Source: Permianibacter fluminis
Lineage (GTDB): Bacteria; Pseudomonadota; Gammaproteobacteria; Enterobacterales; Permianibacteraceae
DNA length: 64,000 nucleotides
Direction of reading: 5' to 3'
Assembly (NCBI RefSeq): GCF_013179735.1
Contig: NZ_JABMEG010000001.1
Span: 1,736,001 to 1,800,000 of the forward strand
The notes under the pieces are model-generated. The model was not told the origin of the DNA. It worked only from the letters and a program-made list of their open reading frames with translations, and did no database searches. The translations under genes were made by a program, and so were the position numbers. Each line of letters starts with the position of its first letter. The first letter of the stretch is position 1. Below are positions 45,096 to 55,216 of the stretch, one piece after another.

Positions 45096-46001
45096 TCACT
45101 GCAACAGGGAATGCCACAACGTCAGCGTCAGCAAGCTGAGCGGGATACCAAAACCAACCATCGCCGCCGCCAGTCGCGGTGCCAGATTGGCATTCATTGC
45201 CAGCGCACCGGCCGTGATCATGGACGCCATGCCGGCTTCAAACACGCTGACTTGCGCCGTCAACCCGTGCACGCCAAGCACTTGCACCAGGGCCAGCGCC
45301 AGCAGCGGCATCGCCAGCAGTTTCAGACTTAGCCCCAGCGCCAGCGGTGCGCGCAGCTCCGCGTGCAAATCCAGTTTCCACTGCAGACCGACCGCGACCA
45401 GAATCACCGGCACCAGCGTCGCGCCGATGCGCTTGAATACGTCGTCGAGCACCACAGGCACCGTGATCTGGCTCAGCAGCAGACCGGCCAGCAAGGCCAG
45501 AAACGGCGTGAAATGCACCATCCGCTCCAGCACCCGTTTGACAGTCGGCGGCGGGCAGTCGGCGTAGCGGCTCAGAATCCAGATCCCGTAAGTGGACAGC
45601 GCGACAAAACTGCCGAGCTGATCGTAAATGATGGCGACCGGCAAGCCGGCTTCGCCCCAGAACGATTGCACCAGCGGAAAGCCGAGAAAGGAGGTGTTAC
45701 CCAGCGGCACCACCAGCAACAGCGCGCCGGTAATCGCTTTCGACCACTGACAATAACGCGCCAGCAGCAGGACCGCGCCGGCACTGACTGCCAGCAGCAG
45801 CCACGGCAACAAGGCAGGAAACAGCAGTTGTGCGGTGAACTGCATGGCTGGCACTTGGTGCAGCACAACAGCCGGCAAGGCGACATGAATGACGTAAGCG
45901 TTGAGGGCGTGCGCGACATCGTCGCCAACCCGGCGCGAGATCCGCAAGATGACGCCGATGGCGAGACAAATCGCAATCAGCAGCAGGTTTTCTACCAGCA
46001 C
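45096..46001 (-). CDS. AEC (auxin efflux carrier) family permease
   Basis: A 301-residue inner-membrane protein with about ten hydrophobic helices in two similar halves. AEC-type features are VPLGNTSFLGFPLV in the first half and the GLTAQVSVFEAGMASMITAGALA segment in the second, equivalent to the crossing helices of the BART fold. Bacterial members export or import small organic acids such as malate or malonate; the substrate here is unknown. The start is a GTG lying in a 14-base tandem duplication (45990-46017). It separates trpG from crp and converges with trpG. Confidence 0.85.
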   Translation of the reverse strand: MLVENLLLIAICLAIGVILRISRRVGDDVAHALNAYVIHVALPAVVLHQVPAMQFTAQLLFPALLPWLLLAVSAGAVLLLARYCQWSKAITGALLLVVPLGNTSFLGFPLVQSFWGEAGLPVAIIYDQLGSFVALSTYGIWILSRYADCPPPTVKRVLERMVHFTPFLALLAGLLLSQITVPVVLDDVFKRIGATLVPVILVAVGLQWKLDLHAELRAPLALGLSLKLLAMPLLALALVQVLGVHGLTAQVSVFEAGMASMITAGALAMNANLAPRLAAAMVGFGIPLSLLTLTLWHSLLQ

Positions 46002-46017
46002 ATTTCTACCAGCACAT
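45990..46017. repeat. 14-base tandem duplication over the AEC gene start
   Basis: TTCTACCAGCACAT occurs twice without a gap. The copy nearer the gene supplies the in-frame GTG start. The distal copy runs into a TAG in the gene's frame. Confidence 0.85.
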
Positions 46018-46072
46018 TTTCACTTCGGGCAGGTTCCACGCATTCGCCTGCCCGAACTGCTCGCGGTGGCGC

Positions 46073-46708
46073 TCAGCGCGCGCCGCGGATGACCATGGTT
46101 TTGCCGCGGGCCGTGATGAGGCCCTGTTCTTCCAGCGCCTTCAACACCCGGCCGACCATCTCCCGCGAGCAGCCAACCAGCCGGCCGAGTTCCTGCCGGG
46201 TGATTTTGATCTGCATGCCTTCCGGGTGGGTCATCGAATCGGGTTGCTTGCACAGGTCGAGCAGCGTCCGGGCGACCCGGCCGGTGACATCGAGGAACGC
46301 CAGATCGGAAACCTTTCGGCTGGTGGCGCGCAGGCGCAGCGACATCTGGCCGGCCAGCTTCAGCAGCAGATCCGGGTTTTCGCGGCCGAGCTGCTGGAAC
46401 TTGGTGTAACTGACTTCCGCCACTTCGCATTCGACTTTGGCGCGGACCCAGGCGCTGCGAACGTCTTGGCCATCGAACAGACCCATCTCGCCGAAAAAGT
46501 CGCCGGCGTTCAGATAAGCCAGCACCAGCTCGCGGCCATCGTTGTCCTCGATCAGCACCGAGACCGAACCCTCGATAATCAGATACAGGGTGTCGGGCTT
46601 GTCACCGGCATAAATGATGGTGCTCTTGGCCGGGTATTTGCGCCGATGGCAATGGGATACAAACCACTCCAGAGTGGGATCAGCAGCGATACGTCGCGGC
46701 AACGCCAT
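46073..46708 (-). CDS. crp: cAMP receptor protein (Crp/Vfr)
   Basis: Global cAMP-dependent transcription regulator. 211 residues; the cyclic-nucleotide domain has the phosphate-binding cassette [12 protein letters not shown] and RSAWVRAK, including the Arg-Ser pair that binds cAMP. The C-terminal helix-turn-helix ([21 protein letters not shown]) carries the recognition helix residues of E. coli Crp (R, E, R pattern). Start at 46708; the frame extends nine codons further without similarity. It diverges from yhfA as in E. coli and Pseudomonas, and a possible self-binding site lies between them. Confidence 0.96.
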   Translation of the reverse strand: MALPRRIAADPTLEWFVSHCHRRKYPAKSTIIYAGDKPDTLYLIIEGSVSVLIEDNDGRELVLAYLNAGDFFGEMGLFDGQDVRSAWVRAKVECEVAEVSYTKFQQLGRENPDLLLKLAGQMSLRLRATSRKVSDLAFLDVTGRVARTLLDLCKQPDSMTHPEGMQIKITRQELGRLVGCSREMVGRVLKALEEQGLITARGKTMVIRGAR

Positions 46709-46785
46709 GCGGGTCTCTCCTTTATCTGCCTGCAACGGCAGACGTTCTTATCCGCCGGAGTATACGCCTCGGCGCCGTGATGGGA

Positions 46786-46801
46786 AGTGCATCACATCAC
46801 A
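46786..46801. promoter_or_regulatory. possible Crp/Vfr binding site
   Basis: AGTGCATCACATCACA has one good half site (TCACA) and a weaker one (AGTGC versus TGTGA) at the right spacing. It lies about 80 bases before both crp and yhfA, as expected for autoregulation. By-eye match only. Confidence 0.35.
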
Positions 46802-46873
46802 ACCGTGCGCCGGTTGGCGGTCCGGGATGCTAAGCTCTCGCCATTGTTCTGCGTCCGGGATTAAGCCTACAAA

Positions 46874-47306
46874 ATGAAAGCCAAAGTCAGCTGGTTTGAT
46901 GATTTGAGTTTTGTTGCCGAGTCGGCCAGTGGCCACAGCCTGCTGCTGTCGGCCGGCGCCAGCAGCGGTGGCCGCGACAGCGCGGTGACGCCAATGGAAA
47001 TGGTGTTGATGGGGGTCGGCGGCTGCTCGTCCATCGATGTCGTGATGATCCTGAAGAAAGCCCGCCAGGACATTACCGACTGCGTCTGCGAACTTGACAG
47101 TACCCGGGCGGAAACCTCACCGCGGGTGTTCAAAACCATCCACGCCCATTACATCGTCAGCGGCCGCAACCTGAAGAAAGAACAGGTCGAACGCGCAGTC
47201 AGCATGAGTCTGGAGAAATACTGTTCAGTGGCACTGATGTTGGCCGGCACCGTCACCATCACCAGCAGTTTTGCCATCAACGATGTGGCCGAGGTCGGCG
47301 CTGGCA

Positions 47307-47314
<8 letters not shown>
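46874..47314 (+). CDS. yhfA: OsmC-like protein YhfA
   Basis: A 146-residue OsmC/Ohr-fold protein. The YhfA subgroup pattern is clear: start KVSWFDDLSFVAESASGH, SPMEMVLMGVGGCSSIDVVMIL with the first redox Cys, and the second Cys in EKYCSVALML. OsmC proteins reduce organic peroxides, though YhfA members have not been assigned a substrate. It is the conserved divergent partner of crp. Its end overlaps amgK by eight bases. Confidence 0.92.
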
Positions 47315-49015
<1,701 letters not shown>

Positions 49016-49039
49016 ATTCAAGCAGGAGTAAACGACGCG

Positions 49040-49837
49040 ATGGGCTGGTGGGGCAAAGTGCTGGGCGGCGGACTTGGTTACGCAATGGGCGGGTATTTTG
49101 GCGCGCTGCTCGGCGCCGTGCTCGGCCATCAGCTCGACAAAGGCGTCGCCGATACCGAGAGCGACGAGGATTATTCGCCAGGCAGTCAGGTTCGGGTGCA
49201 GACGGCATTTTTTACCGCGACCTTCAGTGTGCTCGGCCACATCGCCAAAGTGGATGGCCGGGTCAGCGAACACGAGATTGAATTTGCCCGCGAGGTGATG
49301 CGGCATTTTGCCCTCAGCGAGGCGCAGAAGCAGGCGGCCATCGGGCTGTTCAATCAGGGCAAGAGTGCCGAGTTTTCCTTGCAGCGCGCACTCAGCAGTC
49401 TGAAGCAGGAATGCGGTCGTCGCCGGCATTTGCTGCAGACTTTTTTTGAAATTCAGATCCAGTCGGTCATGGCCGACGGCAGCTTGCACCCGGAAGAGCG
49501 GGCGTTGCTCGCGCGCATCGGCCAGACGCTCGGATTCAGTGATGCCGAAACGGCAGCGCTGATCGCGCAAATCGTTGGTGCGGCCCACTTTCATCAGGCC
49601 GATGTCCGGCAGGATGAGTCGGCGAAGCTTGTGGCGGCATACAAGGTGCTCGGCGTACAGGCTATTGATGATGATGAAACCATCAAGCGCAGTTACCGCA
49701 AACTGATGGCGCAACACCATCCGGACAAATTGGTGGCGCAGGGCTTGCCGGAAGAAATGATGAAGGAAGCGACTGAGCGGGCGCAGCAGATTCAGCAGTC
49801 GTATCAGCTGATCCGGCGGCAGCGCGGAACGGAGTGA
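49040..49837 (+). CDS. djlA: DjlA-type co-chaperone (TerB and J domains)
   Basis: Membrane-anchored DnaJ-like co-chaperone that stimulates DnaK. 265 residues: a glycine-rich N-terminal membrane helix (MGWWGKVLGGGLGYAMGGYFGALLGAVLGHQLD is the family start in pattern), a TerB-like helical domain (about 55-175: FTATFSVLGHIAKVDGRVSEHEI, VMADGSLHPEERALL) and a C-terminal J domain with the essential HPD (MAQHHPDKL). CAGGAG precedes the ATG. Its position after murU is also seen in Pseudomonas. Confidence 0.94.
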   Translation: MGWWGKVLGGGLGYAMGGYFGALLGAVLGHQLDKGVADTESDEDYSPGSQVRVQTAFFTATFSVLGHIAKVDGRVSEHEIEFAREVMRHFALSEAQKQAAIGLFNQGKSAEFSLQRALSSLKQECGRRRHLLQTFFEIQIQSVMADGSLHPEERALLARIGQTLGFSDAETAALIAQIVGAAHFHQADVRQDESAKLVAAYKVLGVQAIDDDETIKRSYRKLMAQHHPDKLVAQGLPEEMMKEATERAQQIQQSYQLIRRQRGTE

Positions 49838-49989
49838 GCGTGAGATCTGCCCATAGCCGGGCTGATATCAGCCGCTGGTGATTAATCCCTCACCATGCCT
49901 TCCCACAAAAGCCGGCGTGGCGGCGTTTTCTTATGTTCGACTTGAGTGGAACGTCGATAAATGAAATTACCGATCAAACAGGAGGCAGG

Positions 49990-50529
49990 ATGCGGCAGTT
50001 GATCACTGTGATTGTGCTGGGCCTAATGGCAAGCAAGGCGTTTGCGCTGGATGCGGTCGGAATGGTGCTCGGTAAGGGCCTTAACGATGATTTGATCCAG
50101 AGCGGCGATATCGCGTCGACCGAAATCGTCGGCTTGGATCTGCGCTGGCACACCGACTGGGCGGAGTATTTCTCCTGGGCCGAGGTTGATCAAACCTATG
50201 TCAATGTCCAGTTTGCCCATTGGTCCGGTTCCCATCTTGGTCGTCGCGAAGACATGGATGTGGCGGCACTGACGGCGCTGTGGCGCTGGCAGCATGACGA
50301 CGGCTGGTTTGCTGACGCCGGAGTCGGGCTGACTCGACTGACCGATCGGGTGTACGAAGAAGTGGAGCTGGCCAGCCGCAATCAGTTCGCGCTCGATTTT
50401 GCCCTCGGTAAACAATTGGCGAAACAGTGGGAACTGTCGCTGCGTTACCGGCACTACTCAAACGGTTACACCAAGAGCCCGAATCCCGGTCTCGACGGCG
50501 CGGTGCTGTTGCTCAGTTACCGGCTCTGA
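49990..50529 (+). CDS. pagL: PagL-like lipid A 3-O-deacylase
   Basis: A 179-residue outer-membrane beta-barrel hydrolase that removes the 3-O acyl chain from lipid A. A signal peptide (cleavage after KAFA, about 19) and alternating strands end in an aromatic-type C-terminus (LLLSYRL). The catalytic motif RYRHYSNG (His155, Ser157) is clear, followed by PNPGLD. By my recollection of Pseudomonas PagL the third catalytic residue, a Glu 12 residues after the Ser, is here Asp169. The ATG at 49990 follows GGAGG; the frame to 49933 has no signal peptide at its start. Confidence 0.85.
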   Translation: MRQLITVIVLGLMASKAFALDAVGMVLGKGLNDDLIQSGDIASTEIVGLDLRWHTDWAEYFSWAEVDQTYVNVQFAHWSGSHLGRREDMDVAALTALWRWQHDDGWFADAGVGLTRLTDRVYEEVELASRNQFALDFALGKQLAKQWELSLRYRHYSNGYTKSPNPGLDGAVLLLSYRL

Positions 50530-50565
50530 GTCGGTTCGGTTCAAACCGTTTGCGTGCGGTCACCG

Positions 50566-51558
50566 CTAGGGCGTTGCGGGCTTGTTGGCGGTTGTGTTGG
50601 TGGTAGCGCCGGGTGCCGCGTTACTGCCGGGCTGCGCGGTCATCTGTCGCTTCAGGCTGTCATCGCTTGCCAGGGTTTGTTGTTGGCTGGCGATCTTGCG
50701 TTGCCAACCATCAATGGCGTTACCGAGCCAAGCGGTGACCGGTAGTTTGCTGCTGCTCAGCAAAGTTTGTTGCTGATATTGCGGCAGGGTTTGCCAGCGC
50801 AGCTGACGGGCACGCGCTGCCGCCGCAACATGTCGAGACTGTTCGGCGATTTGCAGTTCCAGTACCGATTGTTTGGGCGCCTGTTCTGGTAGCTGTTCGG
50901 CGCCGAGCAGGATGATGCCAGTGAAGCGGCTGCTGGCTGCGTTCGCTTCTGCCCACGCCACTTCCGCCGCATCGGCCTGTGCCAACAAAAACTGCGGCAG
51001 TTTGCCCGGTTGTTCGGGTTGGACATCGGTCGGCGCGGGTTCGCCACCGATCAGCTCTTGCACTGCGCTGAGCGTAGCCGCTTGCAGCGGCGCGGCTTTG
51101 CCGATCACGGCGTTGTCTGCGGGCTTGCTTTCCCGCGCCAGCAACCAGCAACGCCAGCCCGATCGCGCCAAACGTTCAGCCAGTTCCAGCAACGGTCCAT
51201 GATGTCGATCGGCATTGCCGGCCCCGGGAAGCAGTAGCAGATCGCCGCGCCAACGTTGTTGCGGTGGCCAAACAATGACTGTCTGACGGTCGCTGCCGGA
51301 GCCAATTTGTCGTTTGCGTTCAGCGGGAAACGACTGCAGCCAGGCCGATTCCCGGTCTTCGCTTGCCGGTGCTGATGTGGCCGCGGTGGTGGCAGCCTGT
51401 GAGCCGGCGACCGGTGCGGGTGCAGAGGCTGGGACAGGCGCGGTGTTGGTTGAAGGCGCGCTGCTCGCAGGCGTTACGGATGGTTCTGCCGCCCGAGTTG
51501 CTGTGCTTAGCAGCAAGCCAAGGGCAAGTAGCGGTAGGCGGAGGCGGCTCGGGTTCAT
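50566..51558 (-). CDS. DUF3530 family secreted protein (alpha/beta-hydrolase-like)
   Basis: A 330-residue protein with a signal peptide (cleavage after TRAA, about 24). It has a Pro/Ala/Ser/Thr-rich linker (about 25-70) and a domain of the DUF3530 type (LLLLPGAGNADRHHGPLLELAERLARSGW.CW, then a GIILLGAEQLP strand), recalling an alpha/beta-hydrolase core without a clear Ser nucleophile elbow. The C-terminal tail is Ala/Thr/Asn-rich. Function unknown. It converges with the pagL-like gene; the thioesterase-like gene lies upstream on the same strand. Confidence 0.8.
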   Translation of the reverse strand: MNPSRLRLPLLALGLLLSTATRAAEPSVTPASSAPSTNTAPVPASAPAPVAGSQAATTAATSAPASEDRESAWLQSFPAERKRQIGSGSDRQTVIVWPPQQRWRGDLLLLPGAGNADRHHGPLLELAERLARSGWRCWLLARESKPADNAVIGKAAPLQAATLSAVQELIGGEPAPTDVQPEQPGKLPQFLLAQADAAEVAWAEANAASSRFTGIILLGAEQLPEQAPKQSVLELQIAEQSRHVAAAARARQLRWQTLPQYQQQTLLSSSKLPVTAWLGNAIDGWQRKIASQQQTLASDDSLKRQMTAQPGSNAAPGATTNTTANKPATP

Positions 51559-51660
51559 CTGCTGAGGATAGCTGGTCGAATGCCGGGCGGCGTTTGCGAC
51601 CCGTTGCAGCCAGACAGTCGACGGGTCGATCACGGCAGCAAATCGGCGGCTTCTCGTCGC

Positions 51661-52119
51661 TCAATGCTCGGCGCGAACGGCAACATATTCGCCCAGAAAC
51701 TTGGCGGCCACCTGTTCCCCTTCTTTGAGCTCCGCAGGCACCAGCAGCCGGCCGCGCCCTTTGCTGCGCAGACTGTGCAGGAACTGCTCAACGTCTTCCG
51801 GTTCCGGCAACCATGCCTCGGCAACCGGTGCCCCGGTCAGTGGCCGCAGGTAGCGGATGTCGGCGTGACGCAGCACCACCGAGGCCGGCAATTGCTGGCG
51901 CCGGCAGTAATCATGTACCAGACTCCAGCCGGCCAGCGTGGCGAAGCAGTAGATGCTGCCGGCGAACACCGTGCCATGCAAATTGCGGTTGGCATCGAAT
52001 GGGCCACTAACGCGGAGTCGATTCGGTTCAGCCATCTCAACGGCCAAACCGAGAGCTTGGCTCAAGGGGATTTCCTGATGCAGCAGGGTGGTCAGTTCAG
52101 CAGCGGTCACGTCGGCCAA
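51661..52119 (-). CDS. YiiD-type thioesterase-fold protein
   Basis: A 152-residue hotdog-fold protein like the C-terminal domain of YiiD. Visible are a helical start, IPLSQALGLAVEMAEPNRLRV, the central NRNLHGTVFAGSIYCFATLAGWSLV (hotdog helix with its preceding His-Gly) and a strand-rich end. It probably acts on an acyl-CoA or acyl-carrier thioester, but no substrate is known. It is divergent from the cytochrome oxidase operon, and hairpins lie in the shared upstream region. Confidence 0.85.
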   Translation of the reverse strand: MADVTAAELTTLLHQEIPLSQALGLAVEMAEPNRLRVSGPFDANRNLHGTVFAGSIYCFATLAGWSLVHDYCRRQQLPASVVLRHADIRYLRPLTGAPVAEAWLPEPEDVEQFLHSLRSKGRGRLLVPAELKEGEQVAAKFLGEYVAVRAEH

Positions 52120-52154
52120 TCCGGACAGGTCGGGCCGTCAGTATAAAGGAAGGC

Positions 52155-52310
52155 AAAAAACCCCGAAGATTCCCGGGGTTGGGTGTGGAGTTGGGGCCAG
52201 TCAGCCAGTAGAATTCGCAGCCTCGCAAAAGCTGCGGCTTTTTGCCGCAGGTCGCCGGCTGGGTTCGAACACGGCAGCGAGGTCTTTCGGGGTGGTGATC
52301 TCCACCCCGT
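52155..52310. promoter_or_regulatory. structured region upstream of coxB with three hairpins and a leftward terminator-like element
   Basis: Three stem-loops lie between the divergent thioesterase and coxB genes: AACCCCG/CGGGGTT (52159-52180) with six T on the minus strand, CTGCGGC-TTTTT-GCCGCAG (52232-52250), and GGGGTGG-TGATCT-CCACCCC (52289-52308) just before the coxB ribosome-binding site. A GCAGC...GCTGC pairing (from about 52217) would compete with the middle stem. It could be a coxB leader, a leftward attenuator or a small RNA; which one cannot be decided from sequence. Confidence 0.5.
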
Positions 52311-52331
52311 CATTATGTATGGAGATGAGGC

Positions 52332-53552
52332 ATGTCTTTTTTGAGCAAGCTCAAAGCCGGGCTCGGTTTGCTTGCACTGTCGTCGCTGACGGCCGTGTTC
52401 GCGAATGAGTCGAAGCTGAATCTGCGCGAGGGCGTGACCGAGATCAGCCGTGAAGCCTATCACTTGCACAACTGGGTTGTGATTGTGATGTTGGTCATCG
52501 CGGTCGTGGTTTTCGGTGCCATGGCCTATTCGATGTGGGCACATAGCAAGAAGAACAACCCGGTACCGGCGAAGTTTTCCCATTCGACCGCGCTGGAAAT
52601 TCTCTGGACCGCCATTCCGTTCATTATCCTGATCGTGTTTGCGGTGCCGTCCACCAAGCTGCTCATGAAGCAATACGATACCGCCGAGTCCGATCTGACG
52701 ATCGTGGTCAAAGGCTATCAATGGAAGTGGAAATACAGCTATCCGGATCAGGAGCTGGAGTATTTCTCGGCCCTCGCCACCCCGCGCGACACCTTCGTCA
52801 ACAGCAGCGAACTGGCCAGTACGCCGATTGCAGCCATTGGCCATGTGCTTGCTGGCGGCGTAGTCGGTGCCGGCGACAAGCCGACCGAGAAGAGCGCTAC
52901 CTATTTGCTGGAAGTTGACCATGAGCTGGTCATTCCGGTCGGCAAGAAAGTCCGCTTCCTGGTCACTGCCGAAGACGTTATCCACGCGTTCTGGGTGCCG
53001 GATTTCGGTATCAAGAAAGACGCTATCCCGGGCTTCATCAACGAAATCTGGGCACGGGTGGAAAAACCGGGCATCTATCGCGGTCAGTGCGCCGAGCTGT
53101 GCGGCAAGGATCATGGCTTCATGCCAATCGTTGTCCGCGCGGTTGAGCCGGCCGAATTCGACGCCTGGGTTGCCCAGAAGCAGGAAGAAAAACGCATCGC
53201 TGCCGAAGACGCCGCCAAAGCTGCCGCTTCCTCGTTCACGATGGAGCAGCTGATGGCCGATGGTGAGAAGAATTACCTCGCCCGTTGCGCCGCCTGCCAC
53301 CAGCCGACAGGTCAAGGCCTGCCGCCGACCTTCCCGGCACTGGCCGGTTCGAAGATCGCAACCGGTCCGGTTGCCGGTCACCTGAATATCGTGATCAACG
53401 GCAAGGCCGGTACCGCGATGCAGGCGTTCGGTGCCCAGCTGACCGACGTCGAGATCGCTTCCATCATCACTTACGAACGCAATGCCTGGGGCAACAACAC
53501 CGGTGAACTGGTGCAGCCTGCAGATGTTGCTGCGTTCAAGAACGGCAAATAA
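52332..53552 (+). CDS. coxB: cytochrome c oxidase subunit II with fused cytochrome c domain
   Basis: Receives electrons from cytochrome c at the dinuclear CuA centre of the aa3-type oxidase. 406 residues: signal peptide (to about 24), two transmembrane helices (about 45-67 and 90-112), and a cupredoxin domain with aromatic YQWKWKY and the CuA ligands (VIHAFWVPDFG, CAELCGKDHGFM). A C-terminal class I cytochrome c domain (CAACH, Cys319/Cys322/His323) makes it a caa3-like subunit II. GGAGATGAGG precedes the ATG. A loop of about 20 Gly/Ala-rich residues (about 160-185) is inserted in the cupredoxin domain. First gene of the cox operon. Confidence 0.97.
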   Translation: MSFLSKLKAGLGLLALSSLTAVFANESKLNLREGVTEISREAYHLHNWVVIVMLVIAVVVFGAMAYSMWAHSKKNNPVPAKFSHSTALEILWTAIPFIILIVFAVPSTKLLMKQYDTAESDLTIVVKGYQWKWKYSYPDQELEYFSALATPRDTFVNSSELASTPIAAIGHVLAGGVVGAGDKPTEKSATYLLEVDHELVIPVGKKVRFLVTAEDVIHAFWVPDFGIKKDAIPGFINEIWARVEKPGIYRGQCAELCGKDHGFMPIVVRAVEPAEFDAWVAQKQEEKRIAAEDAAKAAASSFTMEQLMADGEKNYLARCAACHQPTGQGLPPTFPALAGSKIATGPVAGHLNIVINGKAGTAMQAFGAQLTDVEIASIITYERNAWGNNTGELVQPADVAAFKNGK

Positions 53553-53564
53553 GGGGAGATGACC

Positions 53565-55169
53565 ATGGGCGCACACGCCGCACACGATCATCACGATGAT
53601 CACCACGATCACAAGCCGACCGGCATTACCCGTTGGCTGTACACCACCAACCACAAAGACATCGGTTCGATGTACCTGTGGTTCGCGTTCGCCATGTTCC
53701 TGACCGGTGGTTTCATGGCACTGCTGATTCGCGCTGAACTGTTCCAGCCGGGTCTGCAATTCTTCGAGCCGAGCTTCTTCAACCAGATGACCACGGTGCA
53801 CGGTCTGGTGATGGTGTTCGGTGCGGTGATGCCGGCCTTCACCGGCCTCGCCAACTGGATGATTCCGCTGATGATTGGCGCGCCAGACATGGCCTTGCCG
53901 CGGATGAACAACTGGTCGTTCTGGATTTTGCCGGTTGCCTTCCTGATGCTCATCAGCAGCTTGTTCATGAGCGGCGGTGGCCCGAACTTCGGCTGGACGT
54001 TCTACGCCCCGCTGTCGACCACCTATGGTCCGCCGAGCACCGACTTCTTCATTTTCTCGGTGCACATCATGGGTATCAGCTCGATCATGGGCGCGATCAA
54101 CGTGATCGTTACCGTGTTCAACATGCGCGCCCCGGGCATGACCCTGATGCGCATGCCGCTGTTCGTCTGGACCTGGCTCATCACCGCGTTCCTGCTGATC
54201 ATGGTGATGCCGGTGTTGGCTGGCGCGGTGACCATGATGCTGACCGACCGTCACTTCGGTACCGATTTCTTCAACGCCGCTGGCGGCGGTGATCCGGTGC
54301 TGTTCCAGCACGTGTTCTGGTTCTTCGGTCACCCCGAGGTCTACATCATGATTCTGCCGAGCTTTGGTATCGCTTCGGCAATCATTCCGGCGTTTGCCCG
54401 CAAGCCGCTGTTCGGTTACGCCTCGATGGTGTACGCGACCGCGTCGATCGCCTTCCTGTCGTTCGTCGTCTGGGCGCACCACATGTTCACCACCGGCATT
54501 CCGCTCGGCGGCGAACTGTTCTTCATGTACGCGACCATGCTGATTGCCGTGCCGACTGGCGTGAAGATCTTCAACTGGGTCGCCACCATGTGGAAAGGCT
54601 CGATGACCTTCGAAGCGCCGATGCTGTTCGCGATCGCGTTCGTGGTGTTGTTCACCATCGGTGGTTTCTCGGGCGTCATGCTGGCGATGGCGCCGGTCGA
54701 CTTCCAGTATCACGACACCTATTTCGTCGTTGCCCACTTCCACTACGTGCTGTTCCCGGGCGCCATCTTTGGCACCATCGCGGCGGTGTACTACTGGCTG
54801 CCGAAATGGACCGGTCACATGTACAGCGAAGGCTTGGCCAAGCTGCATTTCTGGCTCAGCATGATTTTCGTCAATCTGACGTTCTTCCCAATGCACTTCT
54901 CGGGTCTGGCCGGTATGCCGCGTCGTATTCCGGACTACAACGTCATGTTCGCGGATTTCAACATGCTGTCGTCGATCGGTGCCTTCGGCCTCGGTCTGAC
55001 CCAGCTGCTGTTCCTGTGGATCATCATCAAGACCATCAAGGGCGGCCCGAAAGCGGCGGCCAAGCCGTGGGATGGTGCGCATGGTCTGGAGTGGACGGTG
55101 CCGTCGCCGGCCCCTTACCACACCTTCAGCACGCCGCCGGTGATCACTGACGAGAACGCTCACAGTTGA
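53565..55169 (+). CDS. coxA: cytochrome c oxidase subunit I
   Basis: Catalytic heme a/a3-CuB subunit that reduces oxygen and pumps protons. 534 residues with about twelve transmembrane helices. The His-rich start (HAAHDHHDDHHDH) may bind metal. Core motifs: TTNHKDIGSMYL, MTTVHGLVMVFGAVMP (heme a His), WFFGHPEVYIMILPSFG (CuB His with the cross-linked Tyr), HHMFTTG (two CuB His) and the heme ligand region YFVVAHFHYVLFPGA. ATG at 53565 is chosen because GGGGAG is six bases before it; an ATG two codons earlier is too close. Confidence 0.98.
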   Translation: MGAHAAHDHHDDHHDHKPTGITRWLYTTNHKDIGSMYLWFAFAMFLTGGFMALLIRAELFQPGLQFFEPSFFNQMTTVHGLVMVFGAVMPAFTGLANWMIPLMIGAPDMALPRMNNWSFWILPVAFLMLISSLFMSGGGPNFGWTFYAPLSTTYGPPSTDFFIFSVHIMGISSIMGAINVIVTVFNMRAPGMTLMRMPLFVWTWLITAFLLIMVMPVLAGAVTMMLTDRHFGTDFFNAAGGGDPVLFQHVFWFFGHPEVYIMILPSFGIASAIIPAFARKPLFGYASMVYATASIAFLSFVVWAHHMFTTGIPLGGELFFMYATMLIAVPTGVKIFNWVATMWKGSMTFEAPMLFAIAFVVLFTIGGFSGVMLAMAPVDFQYHDTYFVVAHFHYVLFPGAIFGTIAAVYYWLPKWTGHMYSEGLAKLHFWLSMIFVNLTFFPMHFSGLAGMPRRIPDYNVMFADFNMLSSIGAFGLGLTQLLFLWIIIKTIKGGPKAAAKPWDGAHGLEWTVPSPAPYHTFSTPPVITDENAHS

Positions 55170-55216
55170 TTGGTGTTTGTACCAACTGTTGGGACTGAAG
55201 AGATAGACAGGGCACC

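Noticed and set aside
52255-52285. GGTTCGAAC, resembling a tRNA T-loop
   Set aside because: The flanking bases do not form a T-stem on either strand, and no acceptor or anticodon arm can be built around it.
52107-55163. A 1018-codon open frame on the minus strand across coxB and coxA
   Set aside because: It is a codon-bias shadow. The plus strand encodes unmistakable oxidase subunits, and the minus translation is His/Arg/Gln-rich without any domain.
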